Assembly (NCBI GenBank): GCA_022340285.1
Contig: JAJDOG010000069.1
Span: 1-64,000 of the forward strand
Origin: Betaproteobacteria bacterium
GTDB taxonomy: Bacteria > Pseudomonadota > Gammaproteobacteria > Burkholderiales > SG8-39
Length of the DNA stretch: 64,000 nucleotides
Direction: 5' to 3'
The notes beneath the pieces are model-generated. The model saw only the letters and a program-made list of their open reading frames with translations, was not told the DNA's origin and did not search any database. Both the position numbers and the translations under genes were made by a program. This document shows, piece by piece, positions 44,520 to 53,231 of this stretch. Within the stretch, counting starts at the first letter, position 1. Each line of letters starts with the position of its first letter.

Positions 44520-45968
44520 CTAAAACATGTCGAAATACTCGCGGTGCTCCCAATCCGTCACCTCAAGATTGAAGCGCGCGATTTCCGCCTCCTTGATGCG
44601 GCAGAAATAATCAACGAACCCGTCTCCGAATCCCGCGCGCATCGCTGCATCTTCGCGCAGGCAGGCGATCGCCTCCTCGAGCGTCCGCGGCAACATCGGT
44701 GCGCGCGCATCGTACGGTGTGTCTGCGGCGGCGCCAGGATCGAGGCCACGCACAATGCCGTCAAGCCCCGCGTAGATCTGCGAGGCGAAATAGAGGTACG
44801 GATTCGCCGCCGACTCGCCGAGGCGATTCTCGATGCGCGTGGCCGGATCGTCGGCGCCGCCGAGGACGCGCAGCATCGTGCCGCGATTGTCGCGTCCCCA
44901 CGTGGCGCGGTCCGGCGCCAGGGCAAAGGGGCGGTAGCGCTTGTACCCGTTGATCGTCGGCGTGGCGAAAGCGGAGGCGCCGCGCGCATGCTCGAGCAGG
45001 CCCGCGAGGTATTGCCGGCCGACCCGCGAGAGCTGCTCACCGGCCGTTTCCGGCATGAATGCATTCGCGCCGGTCCCGCGCAGCGCGAGCGATTGGTGCA
45101 GGTGCCAACCACTGGACATCACGTTAGGCAGGCGGGGCCGGCACATGAATGTGGCGTGGTAGCCGTGCCGTCGGCAGATCTGCTTCACCGCGCTGCGAAA
45201 CAGCACCATCGCGTCCGCGGAGCCGAGCCCCGGCAGTGCGCTCAGCGTGATCTCGAGCTGACTGGGGCCGTATTCGATCTCGAACGAGCGCAGCGGCAAC
45301 TCGAGTTGCGCGAGGTCGCGGCGCAAGATTTCCATCACGGGATCGATCTGATCGTAGCGACTCTCGGAGAGCAGTTGATACCCCGTCGAAAGCAGGCTGA
45401 CTTCCGGCGGCTCCCCGGGCTGTCCGGCGTCGGAATGACGCAGGTGCGGGTCGGTGATCCTGAAAACGTGAAACTCGATCTCCAGCCCGGCGAGAAATTC
45501 ATAGCCGGCGCCGGCAAGCCGGTCGAGCGCCATCCGGCAGACGTGTCGCGTGTCGAACGGGACCGGTTTGCCGCCGGGGAAGTAGGCGTCGCAGAGCAAC
45601 CACGCCGTGTCCGGGGCCCATGGCAGCACCCGGAAGGTGGTCGGGTCGGCGACGATGATCGCATCCCCCCCGCCTTCCATCTCCGCCATCCCGAAACCGC
45701 CCCCCGCGGAGAAGACCGGATACACGGTCTTGTGCGAGGTGTCCTTAGCAAAAAGGGTCGAGACGACGGCGACACCGCTCGCGAGGGCGTCCGGCAGCGC
45801 CGCGGCGGCGATCGTCTTGCCGCGCAGGAGGCCGTGCTGGTCCGCGAAGGAGAAGCGGACGAGCTCGATGCCGCGTGCCGAGATCTCTTGGAGGGCGTGC
45901 CGCGCGGCCGCGCGCTGGGTGTCGCTCCACAGTCCGTGGCGCTCGACGAAGGACGGGGCGGCGGTCAT
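44520..45968 (-). CDS. Glutamine synthetase-like ligase
   Basis: The 482-residue protein has the GS core: the metal-binding Glu in EIEFHVFR and FEIEYGPSQLEITLSA, the ATP-site loop GWHLHQSLAL, substrate Arg region DRATWGRDNRGTMLRV and ENRLGESAANPYLYFA. It lacks the adenylylation loop pattern of GlnA and resembles gamma-glutamyl ligases for amines (PuuA, TdnQ-type). It forms a two-gene operon with the Rieske oxygenase, recalling aniline pathways, in which a gamma-glutamylanilide synthase precedes a dioxygenase (inference). Confidence 0.88.
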   Translation of the reverse strand: MTAAPSFVERHGLWSDTQRAAARHALQEISARGIELVRFSFADQHGLLRGKTIAAAALPDALASGVAVVSTLFAKDTSHKTVYPVFSAGGGFGMAEMEGGGDAIIVADPTTFRVLPWAPDTAWLLCDAYFPGGKPVPFDTRHVCRMALDRLAGAGYEFLAGLEIEFHVFRITDPHLRHSDAGQPGEPPEVSLLSTGYQLLSESRYDQIDPVMEILRRDLAQLELPLRSFEIEYGPSQLEITLSALPGLGSADAMVLFRSAVKQICRRHGYHATFMCRPRLPNVMSSGWHLHQSLALRGTGANAFMPETAGEQLSRVGRQYLAGLLEHARGASAFATPTINGYKRYRPFALAPDRATWGRDNRGTMLRVLGGADDPATRIENRLGESAANPYLYFASQIYAGLDGIVRGLDPGAAADTPYDARAPMLPRTLEEAIACLREDAAMRAGFGDGFVDYFCRIKEAEIARFNLEVTDWEHREYFDMF

Positions 45969-46034
45969 GGCCAGATGTTACCGCACGGCATGACGGAAAC
46001 CGGCCACCCGAGGTCGACGGCCGCCTATCTGCGC

Positions 46035-46053
46035 GTTGTCAGCCGGTTGTCAG
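46035..46053 (+). promoter_or_regulatory. Candidate OmpR-family operator (perfect GTTGTCAG repeat)
   Basis: GTTGTCAG occurs at 46035 and again at 46046, exactly 11 bp apart. It lies 160 bp upstream of the small acidic exported protein gene, a distance close to that of the similar pair before the tandem-repeat gene. Confidence 0.5.
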
Positions 46054-46194
46054 GTTGAAGCAAGGATGACGAAAGCGGCGGCCCCTATTATTTGCTCCAG
46101 GAACTTGCCGCCGAAGCAGTGAATGGCGAGTGTAGACCCGACCGGGCGCCCGACAGTGGACCGGCCGTTCTTATACAGAGATAGGAGCGAAGTC

Positions 46195-46443
46195 ATGAAA
46201 AAGCTGTTGAGCACCATGTTTGCCATTTCCCTTGCGACCGCTGGCGGCGCCGCACTTGCCAACGCGCTCGATCCGGATGACGACGCGACGGACTTCATGC
46301 CGAACGCATCGATCGTCATCGTTTCGTCGGCCCCGGCCCGCGTGGCCGCTTATGACGCGGACGACGACTCGACGAACGTCATGCCGAATGCGCACATTGA
46401 AGTCGAGCAGGTCGCCTTCGCGTGGGACTACCCCACCGACTGA
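46195..46443 (+). CDS. Small exported acidic protein with internal repeat
   Basis: The 82-residue precursor has a signal peptide (LLSTMFAISLATAGGAALA). The mature part holds two related segments, DPDDDATDFMPNASI and DADDDSTNVMPNAHI, each rich in Asp and able to bind cations. No family recognised. The ATG has AGGAG at 7 nt; the in-frame ATG further upstream does not. It is followed by a double terminator. It shares a promoter repeat with the tandem-repeat protein gene at 41160. Confidence 0.72.
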   Translation: MKKLLSTMFAISLATAGGAALANALDPDDDATDFMPNASIVIVSSAPARVAAYDADDDSTNVMPNAHIEVEQVAFAWDYPTD

Positions 46444-46464
46444 AGCGCTCGCTTACGGACCGAA

Positions 46465-46520
46465 ACGGGGTTAAAACCCCGTCAAACCGAAAAACGGGGG
46501 GCAACCCCCGTTTTTCTTTT
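46465..46520. terminator. Double hairpin, second is a bidirectional terminator
   Basis: ACGGGG-TTAA-AACCCCGT-like hairpin (46465-46482) is followed by AAAAACGGGGG-GCAA-CCCCCGTTTTT and CTTTT (46489-46520). The A and T flanks make the second hairpin a good terminator on both strands, serving the small protein gene and the convergent DinB gene. Confidence 0.9.
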
Positions 46521-46554
46521 CTGCCGTGGAAATGCCGACGTTGCTGGTCGGCCG

Positions 46555-47064
46555 TCAAGCCGGGCGACCCACCTCTCGCAGGAAGATCGGCAGGTCGGTG
46601 AGCGGCGGGGTCACCGGCACCTGGAAGAAGAGATCCGCGACGAAGCCGCGGTGATAGCTCGTGTGATTCACCACGTGAAACACGATGTCGCTGCGGCTCA
46701 TCTCACCCTTGTTGCCGCTGAGTAGCGTGAACCTCACCACCTCTGCGAGACTCGCGTCCGTTACGCGATCCGACCAGTCGATGTACCAGCGGTCGATCGC
46801 CTGCTGCGCAGCCCAGAGATCCTCCAGCTTCTCGTGCAGCACCGTGTTCAGCGCCTTGAGTTCATGCTCCCGGCCTTCGAGGTGCGCCTGCCAGATGAGA
46901 TCGGTCACCTGCAGATGATTGAGCGTGTTGACCATGGTCTTGAATAGCGTCGGGCGCGGCTTCGTTGCCTCACCCGCGGGCAATGCGGCCACCGCGTCGA
47001 AGAGCGTCTTGTTCGCCCAGGCGTTGTAGCGCGTGAGCATTCGGGCATCCTGGGTGCTCATCAT
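46555..47064 (-). CDS. DinB-family metal-binding protein
   Basis: The 169-residue helical protein has the DinB/YfiT four-helix layout with candidate metal ligands in TLNHLQVTDLIW and VNHTSYHRGFVADLF, the family's three-histidine site, and YNAWANKTLFDAV at the start. Relatives are thiol-dependent transferases or unknown. The ATG at 47064 follows GGAGGAGG. It stands alone. Confidence 0.85.
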   Translation of the reverse strand: MMSTQDARMLTRYNAWANKTLFDAVAALPAGEATKPRPTLFKTMVNTLNHLQVTDLIWQAHLEGREHELKALNTVLHEKLEDLWAAQQAIDRWYIDWSDRVTDASLAEVVRFTLLSGNKGEMSRSDIVFHVVNHTSYHRGFVADLFFQVPVTPPLTDLPIFLREVGRPA

Positions 47065-47224
47065 GGCGGGTCCTCCTCCTAGGTCAGTGCGCACTTTGCG
47101 TTCTCAGTACAAATTGTAGGACCTATCGCAGATCGGGATCGTGCAGCGCTTCCCGGGCCCGTATCCCTGCGGTCCGCGCACTAGTGCACACGAATGGCGC
47201 AAGAGCACATGCCAGAATCGCGCC

Positions 47225-47881
47225 ATGCGCCGGATCGTCTTCCTCGCCTTCGCGCTGCTCGGCGGCTGCGATATGTTCGGCCGGTTCGAGAGCATCTGCG
47301 AACAGCGCCTGGCGCCGACCACCGTGGAGGTGATCACCAAACCGGTGAGCTATGCCTTCGACTTCACCCAGTCGACGCGCGACCTGACGTCGCGGGGCGC
47401 GCATCGCGCCGGAACCGTGGTGCTCGGCCTGGTGGAGGCGGAGATCCACAGCGAGGTCTCCCTGGGACTCAACGGGATCAAGCAAACATTCGGTAGCCGC
47501 TACTGCATGCGTCCGAACCTCACGGTGAAGCTCGCGTTCGAACCCATGACGCTCTTCATCGCGAACGAGCAGCCCGAGGGCTCATGCGCGTTCCGCATCA
47601 CGATGGAACACGAACTGAAACACATTTCCGTCTACCAGCAATACCTTGATGAGTTCGCCGCGCGCGTCCAGGGTGACCTCGGCCGGGCGCTGGGCGACCA
47701 GATCGTCTACGTCGACAGCCAAGCGCAGGCCGACGCGCATGTGCGCTCGGTCCTCGAGAAGACCCTCGCACCCTACATGCAGGCGGTGCAGGACGAGGTG
47801 CGTGCACGTCAGGCGCGGATCGACTCGCCAGCCGAATACGGGCGGCTGGAACGACACCACAGGTGGTGCGTTGGCCGCTAA
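47225..47881 (+). CDS. Putative lipoprotein with HExxH motif
   Basis: The 218-residue precursor has a lipoprotein signal with lipobox LLGGC (Cys15). The mature part has a zinc-peptidase-like motif in RITMEHELKHISVYQQYL and otherwise unrecognised sequence, ending in a basic helix. It may be a membrane-anchored metallopeptidase or a fold relative without activity. The ATG at 47225 begins the signal peptide; the frame stays open 84 bp upstream without features. Confidence 0.72.
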   Translation: MRRIVFLAFALLGGCDMFGRFESICEQRLAPTTVEVITKPVSYAFDFTQSTRDLTSRGAHRAGTVVLGLVEAEIHSEVSLGLNGIKQTFGSRYCMRPNLTVKLAFEPMTLFIANEQPEGSCAFRITMEHELKHISVYQQYLDEFAARVQGDLGRALGDQIVYVDSQAQADAHVRSVLEKTLAPYMQAVQDEVRARQARIDSPAEYGRLERHHRWCVGR

Positions 47882-47892
47882 TGCGCCAGCCG

Positions 47893-48810
47893 CTACCCGC
47901 TCAGGGTGACGATCACGAGCCCGGCGGTGAGCAGGATCACGCCGGCAACCTCGAGCCATGTCATGCGCTCACGAAAAAAACGCCGCGACACGATAGCGCT
48001 GAAGAGCAGCTCGATCAGGCCGAGGGTACGCACGTGCGCGACGGGTTCGATCGCCATGGCGGTGAACCAGCCAGCCGATGCGGCGGCGCCCATGAATCCC
48101 GCGAAGAGCGACGCCCGCCACGCGCGCAGGACGCGCCAGACAACCGCGGCATTGCGCCATGCCAGCCAGCCGCCAAGCGCGAGCGTCTGGAAGAGCTGCG
48201 CCGCCGCAAGCGTGTACGCGGCCGCCATGAGGAACGGCGCGCCCTCCAGCGCGAGCGCCGCACCCCGATAGCCCACGGCCGCGAACGCAAACGACGCGCC
48301 CGAGGCGAGGCCCAACAGCGCAGGCCTCGCAGTCCATCCCGTGAGCAGGGTTCGAAATGGTCGCTGGCGGTCCGCGGGCGAGAGCATCAGCACCCCGAGG
48401 GTTCCGCAAAGAATCGCCAGCCCGGCCGCCGCAGTCACGGGATCGCCGAGGAACACGAAGCCGAACAGCGCAACCTGGATGATCTCGGTCTTCGAATAGG
48501 CGACGCCCAGCGCGAAGTTTCGCTCGGCCATCACTCTCAGCAGCAGCGCGGTCGCAACGATCTGGCTCACGCCGCTCGCAACGACCCAGAAGACGAACGA
48601 GGCGTTCGGTGTGGGGATTGCGGCCGCATCGGCAACGTGCACGACTGCCAGCCAGGCCACCGCGAACGGCAGACCGTACAAGAATCGGACGAGTGTAGCG
48701 CCGAGCGTCCCAAGGTCAGCCGTCAGGTGGCGCTGCGCGGCGTTGCGCAGCGTCTGGGCGAAGGCGGCCCAGACGGTGACAGGGATCCAGAGCCAATCCG
48801 GTGGCGACAC
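47893..48810 (-). CDS. EamA-family (DMT) permease
   Basis: The 305-residue protein has ten membrane helices in two EamA halves (TVWAAFAQTLRNAAQRHLTA near the start; FFRERMTWLEVAGVILLTAG at the end). DMT permeases export metabolites or amino acids. It ends 11 bp from the convergent lipoprotein gene, and its start is 13 bp from the stop of the cupin gene behind it on the same strand, so these two may be co-transcribed. Substrate unknown. Confidence 0.87.
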   Translation of the reverse strand: MSPPDWLWIPVTVWAAFAQTLRNAAQRHLTADLGTLGATLVRFLYGLPFAVAWLAVVHVADAAAIPTPNASFVFWVVASGVSQIVATALLLRVMAERNFALGVAYSKTEIIQVALFGFVFLGDPVTAAAGLAILCGTLGVLMLSPADRQRPFRTLLTGWTARPALLGLASGASFAFAAVGYRGAALALEGAPFLMAAAYTLAAAQLFQTLALGGWLAWRNAAVVWRVLRAWRASLFAGFMGAAASAGWFTAMAIEPVAHVRTLGLIELLFSAIVSRRFFRERMTWLEVAGVILLTAGLVIVTLSG

Positions 48811-48823
48811 TGGCGGCGTGGTC

Positions 48824-49396
48824 TCAGCCGCCGCGGCTCGCAGTGAACGTGAAGCCGGCCTTCTCGAAGTAGGTCCGCGCGTCGGGGCTGATCGCCTCGA
48901 GCTCCCGTCCGATGCGGCGCGCGAAGTCGATATCCTGCATGTCGTGCACGCCGCCGGTGATCAGCACCTGCAAAATGCCTTCCTGATCGCCGATGTTCCG
49001 AAACGCGCGGCAAACGCCGGGCGGTACCGAGATCGTGTCGAACTCTTCGAGCTCCAGGCGCTCATCGCCCTCGTCGTTCCAGCGCACCTCGAAGCGCCCG
49101 CGCAGGACGGTGAACGTCTCGTAGGTCTTGACGTGCGCATGGAGCTCGGGCCCCTGCCCCGGCGGGCACACTGCGAGGGTCATCGCCATGCCGGCCGCGC
49201 CGACGATCGGGGCGTTGGACGACACCGGCGTCGCACCCGTCTCGACGCCGATCACGGACAGCAGCTTGCGTGCATAGACGATGTCCTTCGCAGCAAGCGG
49301 CACCGCGGAATCGGTCTGAGTCGGCAGCGGCTTGAGCTCCCGGAAACGCGCAACGCGCCGCATCATCTCGGCGCGATTAAACTCGATGGTCTTCAT
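48824..49396 (-). CDS. Cupin-domain protein
   Basis: The 190-residue protein has a cupin barrel with PGQGPELHAHVKTYETFTVLRG-like metal-site sequence (shortened here as ELHAHVKTYETFTVL) and FDTISVPPGVCRAFRNIG. The N-terminal 60 residues are outside the barrel. ATG at 49396 follows GGAGGCGG. It precedes the EamA permease gene. Possible roles include a dioxygenase or isomerase, or a small-molecule sensor. Confidence 0.77.
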   Translation of the reverse strand: MKTIEFNRAEMMRRVARFRELKPLPTQTDSAVPLAAKDIVYARKLLSVIGVETGATPVSSNAPIVGAAGMAMTLAVCPPGQGPELHAHVKTYETFTVLRGRFEVRWNDEGDERLELEEFDTISVPPGVCRAFRNIGDQEGILQVLITGGVHDMQDIDFARRIGRELEAISPDARTYFEKAGFTFTASRGG

Positions 49397-49452
49397 GACG
49401 GTCCGCCTCCTCGCCACCGAGCGTACTACAGCGGGCGCAGAATGGGGGCTTC

Positions 49453-50637
49453 TCAGACTTCCACGAGATCGGCGATGACGGTCTCGCCGCTCGCCGTGCC
49501 GACATGGCGCACGGTCCGGTTCCGGCCGAGCGCCTTGGCCCGGTAGAGCGCGCGGTCGGCACGCTCGATCCATTGGCGGGAGTCGGAGAGATCGGGGGTG
49601 GCCTCCGCGACGCCGATGCTGACCGTGCAGCGAACTTCGGGCGTCCGCGCGACGATCGCCTTGCCTATGCGCTCACGGACGCGCTCGGCGATCACGCACG
49701 CGCCCTCGCTGTTGGTATCAGGAAGCACCACGCCGAATTCCTCGCCGCCATAGCGCCCCGGGGTATCCGGATCACGCAGCGTCTCGCGCACGATCTGCGC
49801 GATGTTGCGAAGCGCCTCGTCGCCCACCAGATGGCCGAACTGATCATTCACGTTCTTGAAATTGTCGATGTCCAGGATCAGGAGCGACACCGGGGCGTCG
49901 GTCCGCCAATGACGCCGGAGCTCGCTCGAGACGACCTCCAGCCAATGGGTTCGATTCAGGAGCCCGGTCAGTCCATCGGTGCGACTCAGTGTCGCGAGCG
50001 TCCGGTTCTGCTCGCGGACCCGCCGTGCCAGACGATAGGTCGTCACACCGACGATGATCGGATAGGCCACGAGCAGCGGCAGACAGGCGAGCAATACGAA
50101 GTTCGAGGTGTCGGGACGCACATTCAGACCGAAGAGCATCACCGTCATCGCGCAGCCCGCGATCATCAGACCGACCCCGCGCACGAGGAGCCGCGCCCCG
50201 CCGACACTGATCTTGTCCATGCTCATCATTGCAACCAGCATGACGCTCGGCAGCAGGTTGAACGCCATCAGGGCGATCCATACGCCCCCCGCCGTGGAAT
50301 CGGCCAGGAGGTTCATGACCTCCGCGCCGTAGGGGTCCCGGCTCCGCACCGCCCGCCAGTAGGCGATATGCGGCCACACGAAGCAATTGACGAAGAGCGC
50401 AATCCACATGGCCAGGGGAGAGCGGTTCTCGTAGAGGACGGCCGCCGCGCACACCGCGCCGAGGCCCAGAGCCAGGACGCGCGGGCCGTAGAGGCGCTTC
50501 GCCAGGCGCACGCCTTGTTCGCGCGTCCGCCCCGCATAGTCGGCCGCGATCGCGTGCGCGGTCCGTTCGGCCGCGACGACATCCGGCTCGTCCGTCTTGT
50601 CCGATTCTTGCGTCGATGCGTGCGTGTCTGCTGTCAT
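49453..50637 (-). CDS. Diguanylate cyclase, MASE2-GGDEF
   Basis: The 394-residue protein has an N-terminal MASE2 membrane sensor (YENRSPLAMWIALFVNCFVW; MNLLADSTAGGVWIALMAFN) and a C-terminal GGDEF domain with active-site GRYGGEEFGVVLPD and DGLTGLLNRTHWLE. An inhibitory I-site, RDPD, lies five residues before GGEEF, so product feedback is expected. It resembles AdrA/DgcC, which raises c-di-GMP for cellulose or biofilm. Start is the ATG before TADTHAST. Confidence 0.93.
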   Translation of the reverse strand: MTADTHASTQESDKTDEPDVVAAERTAHAIAADYAGRTREQGVRLAKRLYGPRVLALGLGAVCAAAVLYENRSPLAMWIALFVNCFVWPHIAYWRAVRSRDPYGAEVMNLLADSTAGGVWIALMAFNLLPSVMLVAMMSMDKISVGGARLLVRGVGLMIAGCAMTVMLFGLNVRPDTSNFVLLACLPLLVAYPIIVGVTTYRLARRVREQNRTLATLSRTDGLTGLLNRTHWLEVVSSELRRHWRTDAPVSLLILDIDNFKNVNDQFGHLVGDEALRNIAQIVRETLRDPDTPGRYGGEEFGVVLPDTNSEGACVIAERVRERIGKAIVARTPEVRCTVSIGVAEATPDLSDSRQWIERADRALYRAKALGRNRTVRHVGTASGETVIADLVEV

Positions 50638-50865
50638 GCGCCCATTTGCCCGCAACGGGCCTGGCGCCACCACTTGTCCAGCATCTGCCGGATAAGAGGG
50701 GCTCGCCGCGGCGATCTATCGTAACGGCGGTGGCCCCGACTCGTCACGCGCCGTCCGCCGAACGGCGCCCAGCAATCCACAACCGGCGCCCGAACCGCCC
50801 CCATCGCCGCAATTCGCCAGATCCCGTAGACTGCCGGGACCGGAAACAGCAAGCAGGAGGAGATC

Positions 50866-51852
50866 ATGCAGCGACGCCGCCTCGGCAAAAGCGGACTCGA
50901 AGTCTCCGCACTCGGTCTGGGATGCATGGCCATGACGGCTCTCTACGGGCCGGTGGACCAGGAGGAAGCCATCGCCACCATTCGCGAAGCCCTCGATGCG
51001 GGGGCGGACTTCCTCGACACCGCGGATGCCTACGCCGACGGCAAGAACGAAGAACTGGTGGGCCGCGCGCTGGCCGACGGCTATCGCAAGAAGGCCGTGA
51101 TCGCCACGAAGTTCGGCAACGTCCGCACGCCCGAGGGCAAGCCGGCGGCGAACGGCCGGCCGGATTACGTCATCGAGGCGTGCAACGCGAGCCTTGCGCG
51201 TCTGGGCGTGGAGACGATCGACCTCTACTACCAGCATCGCGTCGACGCGAGCGTGCCGATCGAAGAGACCGTCGGCGCGATGAAGCGGCTCGTCGAACAG
51301 GGCAAGGTCCGGTATCTCGGTCTCTCCGAGGCCGGCCCAAAGACCATACGGCGCGCGGCGGCCGTGCACCCGATCGCGGCCCTGCAAACCGAGTATTCGC
51401 TCTGGTGCCGGGTCGTCGAGGGGGAAATTCTCGCGACGTGCCGCGAGCTCGGCATCGGACTCGTACCCTACTCGCCGCTCGGCCGCGGCATGCTGACCGG
51501 CGCGATCAAGAGCCTTGCCGACCTCGGCGAAAAGGACCGCCGGCGCGATCATCCGCGCTTCCAGGAAGGCAACATCGAGAGCAACGCCGCGCTCGTGCGC
51601 CCGTTGCTCGAAATGGCCGATGCCAAGGGTTGCAAGCCGGCGCAGCTCGCGATCGCCTGGCTCCTCGCGCAGGGCGAGGACATGGTGCCGATTCCGGGCA
51701 CCAAGCGCCGCACGCACCTGCGGGAGAATCTGGCGGCGCTGGACATCAAGCTCTCCGCCGACGAGGCGGCAACGCTGTCCGGGGCGATTGACGCGACGAA
51801 AGTGAAAGGCACCCGCTACCCCGCAGGCCAGATCCCTCTGCTCGGGATCTAG
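50866..51852 (+). CDS. Aldo/keto reductase (AKR11/13-like)
   Basis: The 328-residue protein shows the full AKR set: [28 protein letters not shown] (Asp and Tyr), VIATKFGN (Lys), DLYYQHRVD (His), [22 protein letters not shown] and [17 protein letters not shown] for NADPH. Members reduce aldehydes such as methylglyoxal or pyridoxal. AGGAGG lies before the ATG. The amidase gene follows 14 bp later on the same strand. Confidence 0.93.
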   Translation: MQRRRLGKSGLEVSALGLGCMAMTALYGPVDQEEAIATIREALDAGADFLDTADAYADGKNEELVGRALADGYRKKAVIATKFGNVRTPEGKPAANGRPDYVIEACNASLARLGVETIDLYYQHRVDASVPIEETVGAMKRLVEQGKVRYLGLSEAGPKTIRRAAAVHPIAALQTEYSLWCRVVEGEILATCRELGIGLVPYSPLGRGMLTGAIKSLADLGEKDRRRDHPRFQEGNIESNAALVRPLLEMADAKGCKPAQLAIAWLLAQGEDMVPIPGTKRRTHLRENLAALDIKLSADEAATLSGAIDATKVKGTRYPAGQIPLLGI

Positions 51853-51866
51853 ACGCTCCCCCGCGG

Positions 51867-53213
51867 ATGACGACCGTCGCCGCGCTTGCCGCGGAACTCG
51901 CGGCCGGACGCTCGACGAGCCGCGCGCTCGTCGAGCAGTCGCTCGAGCGCATCGCCGATCAGGCCGGCGAAGGCGCACGCGCCTTCCTGAAGACCTACGC
52001 GGACCTCGCGCGCGCCGAGGCCGATCACGCCGATCGCCTGCGGCGGTCGGGACTGGTGCGATCCTCGGTGGACGGACTACCCATTTCGGTGAAGGATCTC
52101 TTCGACGTCGGCGGCGACGTGACCCGTGCCGGATCGAAGATCCTCGCGGACGCGCCGCCCGCCGCGCGCGACGCACCCGTCGTGGCGCGGTTGCGCGCAG
52201 CCGGCGCCGTGATCGTGGGCCGCACGAACATGGTCGAGTTCGCGTTCGGTGGCGTCGGCCTGAACGCGCATTACGGTACGCCGCGCAATCCCTGGGACCG
52301 CGCGACCGGTCGCGTACCGGGCGGCTCCTCGTCGGGGGCCGGCGTCGCCGTGGCCGACGGCATGTGCGTGATGGGGCTCGGCAGCGACACGCGCGGTTCG
52401 GTGCGCATCCCCGCCGCGCTGAATGGCATCGCCGGCTTCAAGCCGACCGCGAGGCGCGTACCGCGCGAAGGAGCGTTCCCGCTTTCCTTCCTGCTCGATT
52501 CGGTCGGGCCGCTCGCCCAGTCGATCGCCTGCTGCGCGGCCTACGACGCGGTAATCGCCAATGAGCCGGCTGTACCGCTCGCTGCGCTGCCCGTGAAGGG
52601 CCTGCGGCTCATGCTGCCACGATCGAGTGCGCTCGAGGATCTGGACGCGCAAGTCGGCAAGACATTCGAGCTGGCCTTGTCGCAATTGGGCAGCGCAGGC
52701 GCCATCATCACCGAGGTCGCGATGCCGGCTTTCGACCGCCAGGATCAGTATTTCAAGGGGGGCGGCTTCGCGGGCGCCGAGGCGGCGGCGATCCACCGCA
52801 AGTGGTCGCATCGCATCGACGAGTACGATCCGCGCGTGGGAAAGCGCATCGTGCTGGGCGATCGCATCTCCGGACCGGACCTCGTGGAGATCGGCCTGCT
52901 GCGCGAGGCGTACATCCGCGAGGTGGATGCCGCCGCCACGCCCTTCGATGCGATCCTGATCCCCACCGTCTCCTGCGTCGCGCCGACGATCGACGAGGTG
53001 AGCGCAACCGACGACGCGTACTTTCGCTGGAATGCACGCTTGCTGCGCAACTGCGGCCTGATCAACTTTCTCGATGGTTGCGCTGCGACGGTCCCGTGCC
53101 ACGTGCCGGGTACCGCGCCGGTCGGAATGATGGTGTGCGGCACGACGTTGCGCGACAGGCACATTCTTGCGGTGGCGAACGCGATCGAAGGCGCGTTCGC
53201 TCGAAACCGCTGA
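51867..53213 (+). CDS. Amidase-signature hydrolase
   Basis: The 448-residue enzyme has the Ser-cisSer-Lys triad motifs: Lys in PISVKDLFDVGG, the GGSSSGAGVAVADG loop and the nucleophile in GSDTRGSVRIPAALNG. The N-terminal helix LVEQSLERIADQ is typical. It hydrolyses amides of unknown nature. It is transcribed with the aldo/keto reductase. The ATG starts 14 bp after the preceding stop with a weak site (CCGCGG). Confidence 0.92.
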   Translation: MTTVAALAAELAAGRSTSRALVEQSLERIADQAGEGARAFLKTYADLARAEADHADRLRRSGLVRSSVDGLPISVKDLFDVGGDVTRAGSKILADAPPAARDAPVVARLRAAGAVIVGRTNMVEFAFGGVGLNAHYGTPRNPWDRATGRVPGGSSSGAGVAVADGMCVMGLGSDTRGSVRIPAALNGIAGFKPTARRVPREGAFPLSFLLDSVGPLAQSIACCAAYDAVIANEPAVPLAALPVKGLRLMLPRSSALEDLDAQVGKTFELALSQLGSAGAIITEVAMPAFDRQDQYFKGGGFAGAEAAAIHRKWSHRIDEYDPRVGKRIVLGDRISGPDLVEIGLLREAYIREVDAAATPFDAILIPTVSCVAPTIDEVSATDDAYFRWNARLLRNCGLINFLDGCAATVPCHVPGTAPVGMMVCGTTLRDRHILAVANAIEGAFARNR

Positions 53214-53231
53214 CGCCGGGCAAGCCCGCTG

